Assembly (NCBI GenBank): GCA_024276655.1
Contig: JAJRWU010000193.1
Coordinates: 1 to 35,807, forward strand
Reading direction: 5' to 3'
Source of the DNA: Planctomycetota bacterium
GTDB lineage: Bacteria > Planctomycetota > Planctomycetia > Pirellulales > Pirellulaceae
DNA: 35,807 bases
Positions 16,837 to 24,786 of this stretch are shown here, in pieces. The notes under the pieces were generated by a model that saw only the letters and a list, made by a program, of their open reading frames with translations, was not told the origin of the DNA and did not search any database. The stretch's first letter is position 1. Every line of letters starts with the position of its first letter. Made by a program: the position numbers and the translations under genes.

Positions 16837-19800
16837 TTATTCATAGTCTGCATCATGGCGCGGAAGACTGAAATGGAAGGTCGTTCCTTGCTCCGCATTG
16901 GGCGTCGCCCAGATGCGTCCTCGATGCTTCTTGATGATTCTTTGGCTGATCGCCAGGCCCAGTCCGACGCCTTCGGGCTTGGTGGTGTAAAATGGTTCAA
17001 ATACTCTTTCCAGGTTCTCCAACGGCATGCCGGCGCCTGAGTCGGCGGCGGAAAAAACAACGTCTTCGTCATTGAACGCGGTTGAAATCTGCAATTGGCG
17101 TTGCTGGGAGGGAATGTCGGCCATGGCGTCGCAGGCGTTTCGAATCAGGTTTACGATCACTTGCTGGATCTGTATTCGATCGACAAGCACGGCATGCGGC
17201 TGTTCGGCGGCCTGAAAACTTACAGATATCGCCAAATTCTTTGTGTTCCCGCTCAAGAGTTCGATGGTCTCTTGGACGAGCATGCTGAGGTTGACGGTGC
17301 TCAAACTAAACGGCGTTTTGCGTGAAAAACTTCGCATGCGCCGCACGATTTCGCCCGCCCGATGAGCCTGTTGCGAGATTTCTCGCACACAGGCCAACGT
17401 TCTTTCCGGGGAGTCGGGCGCGGCGAGTTTAATGCTCTTGGAACAGGCCATGGCGCAGTTTGAAATCGCATAGAGAGGCTGATTGATTTCATGCGAGATC
17501 TCGGCGGCCATTTCACCCAACAGGCCCAGTCGCGAAACGTGCGCCAGTTCAGCGTCGCGTTCGCGAAGCTGGGCGAGGTGCTCTTCATGGGCGGAAACAT
17601 CTCGATAAATACCGATAAAACCGCAGGGTTCGTCAAATTCTCCCGTGACGAGCGAGATAAAAGTATCCGACGTAAACGGCTCCCCGTCTTTGTGATGCAG
17701 CTCTTGCCGCCCCGCCCAAGAACCGGTGTTGAGAATCTGGCTCATTCTATGAAAGTCGGCCAGTTCTCCGTCGTTGTTGGTCAACACCGCCAGAATACTT
17801 CCCAACGCCTCATCGGCCGAATACCCGTACAGGCGTTCGGCGCCCTTGCCCCAGTAAACGATAACGCCGCTCAGGTCGGTCGCGACGACCGCCTCTTGAA
17901 CGCTGTCGAGAAGTTGCGATTGATAGCGAATTTTCTCATCGGCCCGTTTTTCTTCCGTGATGTCTCGCACGATACCGCTCAGCCGTACGATTTGACCGTA
18001 GGCGTCGCGAATAATCAGGCCGTGGTCATGAACCCAACGCGTTTCGCCGTCGGGGCGCACCACCCGATACTCAACGCGGTACTCCGGCTCACGGCCTTCG
18101 ATCCATTCGGTGAAAATATCTCGAACACGTTGCCGATCATCGTCGTGAATCGCCTCCACCCAGAGGCCCGGGTCTTCGTACAGCGCCGTTTCCGAACGGC
18201 CCCAAATGTCTGCGAAGGCGGGGCTGACGTAGGTAATGCGTTCCGGATTTACCGACGAAAACCAAAGCACCTGATCAAGACTCTCCGCCAGTTGCCGAAA
18301 ACGCTCTTCGCTCTCGCGCAGCTCCTCTTCGGCCCGCTTGCTTTCGGTGATGTCTCGCCGAACACCGACGATTCCGCCGTCTTTCGTGGAATGTTCGGAA
18401 ACCAGCAGCCAGCGCCCGTTGCCCAACTGCTGCAAGTACTTGCCCTGAGGATGGCGATGTTGTTCCACGCGCTCTCGCACCCATTGCTCTTCACGACCAA
18501 CGGCCTCTTGAATTTGGCCGCGGTAGGCCGATGCGCGAATATGTTCTTCGAATTTGGCGCCGGGAGCGAGCAGGTCTTGGCTCAGATCGTACTGCTCTCG
18601 GTAGATGGAGTTGCAGATCACGAGCCGGTCGTCGGCGTCGTAGAGCGCGAAACCTTCGGTCAGGCTCTCGATCGCGATTAAAAGCTGTTGGCGCGAAGCC
18701 TCGGCGGCTTCTCGATTTTGACGAATTTCGCGTTCGGCGCGTTTGCGGTGGGAAATATCCCTTACCAAGGAAACAATCGCAACCCGGCGGCCCTCGTAAT
18801 CGAGAATTTGACTCACTGTGTGTTCGACGTCGGCCAGTTGGCCGTTTTTGCGCCGCAATTGCGTTTCGCTGGAATAACGGCCGGACGCATCCAAGGCGGA
18901 AAACATCTGTCGACCGGTTTCTTCATAAGCGGCGCGGTCGGAATACAGGAATGCCACGTTACGGCCGACGATTTCTTCCGGCGCGTATCCCGAGACATGC
19001 TCCACCGCCGGGTTGCAGGTGAGCACGACGCGCGTTTGCGGGTCGACCACGAACAAGGCATCTGCCAGGTTGTTAAAAGTGGCTTCTAAAACCGCATGGG
19101 TTCTGGTCAACGCCTCCTCAAGATGTTTGCGCTCGGTGATATCTTGCCGCAAGCCGATCGAGCCGGTTACGCGGCCTTGTTGGTCGTACACGGGTACGGC
19201 GGTATCGGAAAGCCAAACTGTCTTCCCGCTCGGCGTGATACATTTATCGTCGGAGGCTAAAACATCGATCTTCCCTGCTCGAAATAGCCCCTCGACTTGC
19301 TCCAAGGATAAGCCAGCCGCCTTGCCGTGAAAAATGGTTTGACGAATAAGTTGGCGCCAGGCATCCGGCGTCAACGCATCTGCGGAGACTTCCAGCAGGT
19401 GCTCGATGTTGGAATCTTGGTGCGTGTAGGTGTTGCTGGCGAAATCTCGCTGGTAAACGGCGGCCGACGACGCCAAGAGTGCGCGCCGATACAAACTCTC
19501 GCGAGATTCGAGTTCTTCGCGCGTGCGGCGTTTTGTTTGCCGCGATTCCGCCTGTTCAATGGCCGAAGAAAGCGTCTGCGGCAAACGGTCGATTTGCTCG
19601 GCGGTTTTGACAACATAACCGGCGGCGCCCGCTTGCCACGCCTGAACCACGATTTCCTCCGAACCGGCGGCGGTGATGATCACCACCGGCGTATCGGGCG
19701 AGATATTCCGAACCGCCTCGATTATTTCGAGGCCTTCGAAGCCGAGAACATTCAATTCACTGAGAACAACATCGAACGCGCCAGCGCTGCGCAGGCGTTC

Positions 19801-19944
19801 CAATTCCGTTTCGACGGCGTCTATCGCCACAAGTTCAAATTCGGCCTGATCGTGCAACGTTTGGCGAACGAGTTCCCGACCGCGTGGATCAGGATCCACG
19901 TAGAAAACGCGGAAGGGAGGTTCCATTCGCCTAGGTGCGGTCAT
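16837..19944 (-). CDS. hybrid sensor histidine kinase (REC-PAS x5-HisKA-HATPase)
   Basis: A soluble 1035-residue kinase without membrane segments. An N-terminal receiver-like domain (1-~130) keeps the DPD pocket, the Thr (VVIITAAG) and the Lys (GYVVKTAEQ), but Glu63 in VLSELNVLGFEG replaces the phospho-acceptor Asp. Five PAS/PAC units follow, ending at DITERK (~272), DISHRK (~400), DITESK (~535), DITEEK (~665) and RDVSAH (~790). HisKA has the phosphorylated His818 in AAEISHEINQPL, then HATPase_c with NLIRNACDAM (932), DSGAGMP (968) and FEPFYTTKPEGVGLGLAIS. The catalytic part resembles FixL/TodS. Its partner is the FixJ-like regulator downstream. A start at 19926 is also possible; neither has a strong ribosome site. 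The signal is unknown; redox or small-molecule sensing by the PAS units is only inferred. Confidence 0.93.
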   Translation of the reverse strand: MTAPRRMEPPFRVFYVDPDPRGRELVRQTLHDQAEFELVAIDAVETELERLRSAGAFDVVLSELNVLGFEGLEIIEAVRNISPDTPVVIITAAGSEEIVVQAWQAGAAGYVVKTAEQIDRLPQTLSSAIEQAESRQTKRRTREELESRESLYRRALLASSAAVYQRDFASNTYTHQDSNIEHLLEVSADALTPDAWRQLIRQTIFHGKAAGLSLEQVEGLFRAGKIDVLASDDKCITPSGKTVWLSDTAVPVYDQQGRVTGSIGLRQDITERKHLEEALTRTHAVLEATFNNLADALFVVDPQTRVVLTCNPAVEHVSGYAPEEIVGRNVAFLYSDRAAYEETGRQMFSALDASGRYSSETQLRRKNGQLADVEHTVSQILDYEGRRVAIVSLVRDISHRKRAEREIRQNREAAEASRQQLLIAIESLTEGFALYDADDRLVICNSIYREQYDLSQDLLAPGAKFEEHIRASAYRGQIQEAVGREEQWVRERVEQHRHPQGKYLQQLGNGRWLLVSEHSTKDGGIVGVRRDITESKRAEEELRESEERFRQLAESLDQVLWFSSVNPERITYVSPAFADIWGRSETALYEDPGLWVEAIHDDDRQRVRDIFTEWIEGREPEYRVEYRVVRPDGETRWVHDHGLIIRDAYGQIVRLSGIVRDITEEKRADEKIRYQSQLLDSVQEAVVATDLSGVIVYWGKGAERLYGYSADEALGSILAVLTNNDGELADFHRMSQILNTGSWAGRQELHHKDGEPFTSDTFISLVTGEFDEPCGFIGIYRDVSAHEEHLAQLRERDAELAHVSRLGLLGEMAAEISHEINQPLYAISNCAMACSKSIKLAAPDSPERTLACVREISQQAHRAGEIVRRMRSFSRKTPFSLSTVNLSMLVQETIELLSGNTKNLAISVSFQAAEQPHAVLVDRIQIQQVIVNLIRNACDAMADIPSQQRQLQISTAFNDEDVVFSAADSGAGMPLENLERVFEPFYTTKPEGVGLGLAISQRIIKKHRGRIWATPNAEQGTTFHFSLPRHDADYE

Positions 19945-20122
19945 ATGCTCATTTTTTAGTCAGACGGCGCTGTAGTGAACAAGGCATATCGAACCACGGT
20001 TGAAAATGGCGTGTGAAGTTATAGACGGGGCGGCGTCTACCCGGATGAAGTTGGTAGCTAAAACTAGCAATTCTTGCTTTACGGAGCAAGCGTTTTGTAC
20101 GACCGCGACAGATTGAATATTA

Positions 20123-20151
20123 TTGACATGATGTAAGTTATGGGATATCAA
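20123..20151 (+). promoter_or_regulatory. promoter of the gene at 20199
   Basis: Perfect TTGACA (20123-20128), a 17-nt spacer, then TATCAA (20146-20151; 4 of 6 matches). It lies about 48 nt before the chosen start codon, in the gap divergent from the kinase gene (19945-20198). Confidence 0.45.
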
Positions 20152-20198
20152 CCACTTTCGTCGCATTCACGGTGAGGAAATCTCGCCGCGGCGGCGCC

Positions 20199-21212
20199 AT
20201 GGAAGCGAACATTTACAGTCGCAGTAAAGGAAGCACCGACTTGAGCCGTTACCCCCTTTTTGATCGAAGCCAAATCGAACTGCGAGCGCTGGCCGACCGC
20301 GGCCATGATCTTACCGCCGGACAATGCCGGCAACTTGACGACCCCGCGCCGCCGTTTGAACACGAAGGTTTTTCCGAAGTGGTCGAAGCCATCGCCGCGG
20401 CGCGGGCGCAAAAGCGGCCCGTCGTGATCATGATGGGCGCCCACCCGATCAAGCTTGGCCTTTCTCGCTATTTGATCGATTTGATCGAACGCGGCATCGT
20501 CACGCATTTGGCGACCAACGGCGCCGGCATGATCCACGATTTCGAACTTGCCTTGGCGGGCGGCACCAGCGAAGACGTGCCCAAATGGATTCGCCAAGGG
20601 CAATTCGGCTTATGGCGGGAAACCAGCGGCCTGAATGATATCATTTGCCACGCGGCCGAGCGGGGCGAAGGGCTGGGAGAGGCTCTGGGGCGGGAAATTG
20701 TCGAGCAGGATTTCCCCTCGCGGCAGCTCAGCATTGCAGCCGCCGGTTGGCGTTGCGGCGTGCCCGTGACTTCGCATGTGAGCATCGGCAGCGATATCAT
20801 CCATTCGCATGCGAATTGCTCCGGAGCGGCGTTGGGGCAAACGTCGTACACCGATTTTCTGATTTTCGTTCGCACGATTCAAGATCTGGAGGGCGGTGTC
20901 TTTCTGAACATCGGTTCCGCCGTGACCGGGCCCGAAGTGTACCTCAAAGCGCTGGCGATGGCTCGAAACGTGGCCCGGCGGAAGAGCCAAGAGGTTTGTC
21001 ATTTCACCACGGCGGTGTTCGATCTGGTTTCGCTGCCGCCGGAGTATCGGGGCGGTCCGCCATCGAAGGACCATCCGATGTACTACTACCGCCCCTGGAA
21101 AACGATTCTCGTCCGCACGGTGGCCGATGGCGGCCGCAGCCACTATTTTTGCGGCGACCACCGCGCCACGATTCCGGCTCTTTGGCGGGCCTGCGTGCGC
21201 GGCAACGGCTGA
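20199..21212 (+). CDS. conserved protein resembling deoxyhypusine synthase
   Basis: A 337-residue soluble protein. I start at the ATG 20199; a GTG at 20172 in the same frame is possible. Conserved-looking blocks are VVIMMGAHPIKLGLSRYLID, VTHLATNGAGMIHDFELALA, GTSEDV, GVPVTSHVSIGSDIIHSHA, GGVFLNIGSAVTGPEVYLKA and ADGGRSHYFCGDHRATIPAL. The order (glycine-rich loop, TTAGG-like NGAGxxHDFE, later GxDxxH) recalls the NAD-binding deoxyhypusine synthase fold, but the GGGVVKHH active-site Lys segment of true synthases is not seen. Bacteria lack eIF5A, so a different substrate is likely. It converges with the cinA-like gene. The similarity is from memory and moderate. Confidence 0.55.
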   Translation: MEANIYSRSKGSTDLSRYPLFDRSQIELRALADRGHDLTAGQCRQLDDPAPPFEHEGFSEVVEAIAAARAQKRPVVIMMGAHPIKLGLSRYLIDLIERGIVTHLATNGAGMIHDFELALAGGTSEDVPKWIRQGQFGLWRETSGLNDIICHAAERGEGLGEALGREIVEQDFPSRQLSIAAAGWRCGVPVTSHVSIGSDIIHSHANCSGAALGQTSYTDFLIFVRTIQDLEGGVFLNIGSAVTGPEVYLKALAMARNVARRKSQEVCHFTTAVFDLVSLPPEYRGGPPSKDHPMYYYRPWKTILVRTVADGGRSHYFCGDHRATIPALWRACVRGNG

Positions 21213-21249
21213 TCCGTTGGAGGGTGCGCTTCAGCGTGTTGTGGCAAGA

Positions 21250-22554
21250 TCATCGCACGGCGCGTTGTTTGAGCAGCAGCAAGCGAACCTGGTTCAACGC
21301 TTGTTTGGCGGTGCGCGTCAGGAGGATGTCAGGATGGCCGGAATAAGGAATCAATTTGGTCGTTGTTTCGTCAGCCGTGGCCAACGCGATGGCCACGCGC
21401 GGAGGCGCGTCGGCGCGGGGCGGTGCTGGCGGAATCGCGGCCACCGCCAAGCCGATATCCGCCCCGTAGGAATCACGCACTTTTTCGGCCAGGAGAGCCG
21501 CCAATTCCGCGCTGTGGGAACCGTGCTCCGCCCAATGTTCGGCGGCAACGCCGAGCAATGCGCCCACGGCTTGTTCATTCCGCAATACGGCGCCGCCGAC
21601 GTAATGCTGGCTGCCGCGGCAGGCTTCGCTCATCCAATGCGCGATCAATCCGCCGGTTCCCCATTCGGCCGTGGCCAACACCTGATCGGACTGCGCAAGC
21701 AACGAAGCCACGGCGTGCTCCAGTTCTTCGTCTTCCTCGCCAAACACAAGATCGCCCAAACGTTCCCGGATAGTTTGAAGCGTCGGCGTCATGGCTTCCC
21801 AGCAGGCGTCCTCCGACGCGTCTTCGGCCGTCACGCGAAGCGTAATGGTCGCCTGGCTGACCGTAATACCCACCGCCGGAACCCGTCCGCGTTTGATCAT
21901 GTCGGGCAACATCTGTTCGAGGTGGCTTTCGCCCACGCCAAAACATTTCAGGCGACGATGCCGAATCGCCCGCGAAGCCAGCGCGAAGCCGTCTTGAATA
22001 CGTTGGCGGACCGTCTGCTCCCACATTTCTCGCATTTCGGCGGGTACGCCCGGCAGCGCGAAGATACGGCTTTCGCCGCCTTCTGATTGGCCATCTGGTG
22101 ATTGCCCGCCTTCTAATTGGCCATCGCGAGGAATGATCAGGTCGACTCCCGGCGCTGTTCCGTGAGGATTGGGAATCATTTGGGCGCCTTGGGGGAATTC
22201 CGCCTGGCGTTTGTTGCGATCGGGCATATCGCGGCTGTATTTGCGAAAAATTCGCCGGATGTGCTCCAGCGCTTCCTCCCGCGTTTCCAGAGGTTCACCG
22301 CACGCCCGGCTGAGCGCCAAGCGAGTGAGGTCGTCGTCGGTGGGGCCCAGTCCTCCAGTGCAAATGATCAAGTCGGCGCGTTGAAAGGCGTTGGCGAACA
22401 CACGCGTATTGGCTTCTATGTCGTCGCCGACGGTGGTGTGATACAGCACGCGTATTCCCATTTCGCCCAGACGCTGGCTGAGCCATTGGGAATTGGTGTC
22501 GAGACGCTGGCCGCTGGTGAGTTCGTCGCCGATGGCAATGATTTCCGCGTTCAT
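21250..22554 (-). CDS. cinA: CinA-like protein with degenerate amidase domain
   Basis: A 434-residue CinA family protein. The N-terminal MoCF-like domain (COG1058) is complete: AEIIAIGDELTSGQRLDTNS, TVGDD, ADLIICTGGLGPTDDDLTR, GTAPGVDLI and FALPGVPAEMREMWE. Between ~148 and 168 there is a Gly/Gln/Ser insertion made by a duplicated 20-nt stretch (22076-22095 and 22106-22125, one mismatch). The C-terminal PncC-like domain, which in the family deamidates nicotinamide mononucleotide, reads ATAEWGTGG instead of ATAESCTGG, NEQAVGALLGV instead of NE.K..LLGV, and lacks the G(I/V)AGP(D/G)GG loop. It therefore probably retains only the pyrophosphatase-like half. It converges on the preceding gene with a 37-nt gap. 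Confidence 0.88.
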   Translation of the reverse strand: MNAEIIAIGDELTSGQRLDTNSQWLSQRLGEMGIRVLYHTTVGDDIEANTRVFANAFQRADLIICTGGLGPTDDDLTRLALSRACGEPLETREEALEHIRRIFRKYSRDMPDRNKRQAEFPQGAQMIPNPHGTAPGVDLIIPRDGQLEGGQSPDGQSEGGESRIFALPGVPAEMREMWEQTVRQRIQDGFALASRAIRHRRLKCFGVGESHLEQMLPDMIKRGRVPAVGITVSQATITLRVTAEDASEDACWEAMTPTLQTIRERLGDLVFGEEDEELEHAVASLLAQSDQVLATAEWGTGGLIAHWMSEACRGSQHYVGGAVLRNEQAVGALLGVAAEHWAEHGSHSAELAALLAEKVRDSYGADIGLAVAAIPPAPPRADAPPRVAIALATADETTTKLIPYSGHPDILLTRTAKQALNQVRLLLLKQRAVR

Positions 22555-22640
22555 CGAGTTCCCGCATCCGGAGGAAAGAAGTTTGTTTTGCTTGGCGGTT
22601 GTTCCGCCAAGAAAGTGTGGGGAAATTACTTCCCAGTTCA

Positions 22641-22671
22641 GAAGCCCGGCTTTTTCAAAAAGCCGGGCTTC
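22641..22671. repeat. GC-rich palindrome, diverged member C
   Basis: 15-bp perfect arms (22641-22655 and 22657-22671) around one base. The flanks GAAATTACTTCCCAGTTCAG and CTCGCGCCGCAATTC resemble those of the palindromes at 30492, 34806 and 34906. It sits in the divergent gap between cinA and the YkgJ gene, where a terminator is not expected. Confidence 0.7.
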
Positions 22672-22893
22672 TCGCGCCGCAATTCGGAATCCTGTCGTTC
22701 CACACTTTCATCGCGGCCCGAGCCGTACTTTGAAAAAATCTATCGGAAACGGCCAACCGTTACCTGTTGTTTATACAATAAGTCATTCGCCAACCCGCCA
22801 GTTTTTTTCATAGGGACGCCAGATTCGCGCCGCCGATTGAAGCAAGAAGGCGTTCGTTGCAGGCAAGAGTTCGTTACAAGCCGGAGGCTTGAC

Positions 22894-23030
22894 AGCCATT
22901 AGCCGGCGGTCAGCGCAGCGCCACCGCCGGTATCGACCGCACAATAACTCCCGCATCCCGCCGGGATGCGGTGTTTCAGCGATTCGATCTCCCGGTGGTG
23001 TTCGCTGCGATCGACCACCGGCTAATGGCT
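22894..23030. repeat. nested multi-hairpin repeat
   Basis: Outer arms AGCCATTAGCCGGCGGTC (22894-22911) and 23013-23030 pair at 17 of 18 positions. Inside are CCGCATCCC/GGGATGCGG around GC (~22951-22971) and CCGGTGGT/ACCACCGG (22992-22999 with 23014-23021). The folded form would be a long stem with side hairpins, like a composite REP. The rest of the 22555-23274 gap holds no gene I can support. Confidence 0.65.
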
Positions 23031-23274
23031 TGAATCCCTCCGGGATATGTTTTCAGACGAACGCCGCCGCTCGCCTTCGATGACCTTCGGACCCGGCGCC
23101 AACAAAACTTATGTATAAGCAACAGAACCGTTACAGCCCCTACAGCCGGATTGTGGGCGCTGGCAGCTGGGAATAAATCTCGGCGATGACTGCAAGCAAA
23201 TGGCGTCGAGCACCGAAAAAAGAAAGGCAACTCTATTTTTCGACATCGACACACACTGGCCATCGGCAGGCAAA

Positions 23275-24168
23275 ATGACGCCCCCTCTGAATAATCAACC
23301 CGTCACAAACGACCCCGCCAACGTTGACTTCCTGAAGTGTTTGCAGCGGCCCGGCGATTTGCGCACGCTCTTCCTGCAAGCTGCCGAATTCCAAAAAAAG
23401 AGCGTTCAAAAATTGCTGCGAGGGGTTTCGACGTCTCGACGGGCCAGCGCGATTTGGTCGGACGCCATGAATCGCGTTGCACAAGGCGTGGGGGAATCGC
23501 CCATGGCGGCGGCCCGCCAATGTGGGTCGGGGTGTCACTTCTGCTGCCGATTCTCGACGGTCGATATTATGCCCATGGAGGCGGTCGTGATCGCCGAATA
23601 CTTGCAAGATTCCTGTTCGGCGGCGGAAAGAGACACGCTCAAATCACGCTTGGAAAAGATCGTGGCGTTGCGCGAAGAAGCCTCGCCCGCAAAGGCCGCC
23701 CAACTTCGCCTGGGTTGCGGCCTGCTCGGCGACGACGGACTCTGCTCTGTCTATTCCGTACGCCCTCTCATTTGCGCGGGCGTGTTCTCGGCTTCTCGTG
23801 ATATCTGTGAAGCAATTTTCGAAACCCGCGATTCAGGGCGCGATTCTCCTCCGTTCGACAACCCCGCCCGCGCCTGGGCCATGGGCGTTTCCGGCGGACT
23901 GCAAAGAGCACTCTCCGAATCAGGGCTCGACGGAAACCTCTACGAGCTGAACTCGGCGGTGTTGTGCGCTTTGAACACCCCCGGCGCGGCGGAACTCTGG
24001 GGGCAAGGCGTCGATGTGTTCGCCGACTGCCTTTGCCGCGACCCTCACTCCCCGCCGCGGCGGCGTCCTGGGTTGTTACGGTTCGACGCTCCCAGCAAGC
24101 CCGCCAGTCACTTGGGCAAAGCGCGAGCCCGCCGCCGCAGGCCCAGGAATTCGGTCCGAAAACGATAA
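23275..24168 (+). CDS. YkgJ-type cysteine-cluster protein
   Basis: Family of proteins with a CxxxCxxCC metal-binding cluster, thought to bind iron-sulfur or zinc. The cluster reads CGSGCHFCC, followed by FSTVDIMPMEAVVIAEYL and later CGLLGDDGLCSVYSVRPLIC then AGVFSASRDIC, which supply further cysteines. I take the ATG at 23275 (AGG 5 nt upstream), giving 297 residues; a start at 23200 in frame would add 25 poorly conserved residues. The last ~35 residues (from PPRRRPGLL) are strongly basic and seem unique to this protein. No partner gene is apparent: upstream is a repeat-rich divergent gap, downstream a 620-nt gap. Confidence 0.8.
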   Translation: MTPPLNNQPVTNDPANVDFLKCLQRPGDLRTLFLQAAEFQKKSVQKLLRGVSTSRRASAIWSDAMNRVAQGVGESPMAAARQCGSGCHFCCRFSTVDIMPMEAVVIAEYLQDSCSAAERDTLKSRLEKIVALREEASPAKAAQLRLGCGLLGDDGLCSVYSVRPLICAGVFSASRDICEAIFETRDSGRDSPPFDNPARAWAMGVSGGLQRALSESGLDGNLYELNSAVLCALNTPGAAELWGQGVDVFADCLCRDPHSPPRRRPGLLRFDAPSKPASHLGKARARRRRPRNSVRKR

Positions 24169-24400
24169 ATTTCGCCATGTGTCGTGTTGGCTGAAAAAAT
24201 CAGGGCCAAATCCGATTCCATTCCGTTTTCCACGGAACCTTGGCCTATTTCGGGTGTTTCATACGAGGTGATTTCCGCGCAACTGGCAAGGTGTTTTGGG
24301 TTTAGGGAAATCCGCGTGACATGAAACGCTGTCGCGGTTAGAATATTGTCGGTCTCTAGCGGTGTGGTGTTTCCGCCGTTTTAGCGCCGTGCGGTATTTT

Positions 24401-24457
24401 ATGGTCGCCTTTCTCTCCGCGAAAGAACGCTCCTTTCGCGGAGAGAAAGGCGACCAT
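24401..24457. repeat. perfect 25-bp inverted repeat
   Basis: Arms 24401-24425 and 24433-24457 are exact reverse complements, separated by 7 nt; the arm contains GTCGCCTTTCTCTCCGCGAA. No T run follows. It lies in the gap 24169-24786, where I see no gene. Confidence 0.9.
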
Positions 24458-24662
24458 AGTTTCTCGAACGGTGCTTGGAGATTGAAAAGATCCTTCCTCC
24501 GCCCTGTTGGAGTTTGATTCGAGCGTCAGTCTGGCCGTTTTGTGGTTTGGCGGCGAGTCGATTGGCCTCCTGAATTCCCCACCTTGATCAAGCACGCGTT
24601 CATTGCCCGGTGGTGTGCGGCTTTCTCCGCAGACCTTCATTTTGGCGGACTTCACCGAAGTT

Positions 24663-24734
24663 GCCCATAAGATTTCGCGTGCCCATAAGATTTCGCGTGC
24701 CCATAAGATTTCGCGTGCCCATAAGATTTCGCGT
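24663..24734. repeat. 18-bp tandem repeat, four exact copies
   Basis: GCCCATAAGATTTCGCGT repeats four times without change (24663-24680, 24681-24698, 24699-24716, 24717-24734). It ends 52 nt before the start codon of the export operon, so it lies in its promoter or leader region. Confidence 0.95.
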
Positions 24735-24786
24735 GTAGGTACAGTGGTATAGGTTCGATCAGGCCCCCATCCAAAAGGTTTATCTC

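Noticed and set aside
24663-24734. CRISPR array
   Set aside because: Copies are directly adjacent with no spacers and no cas genes are near.
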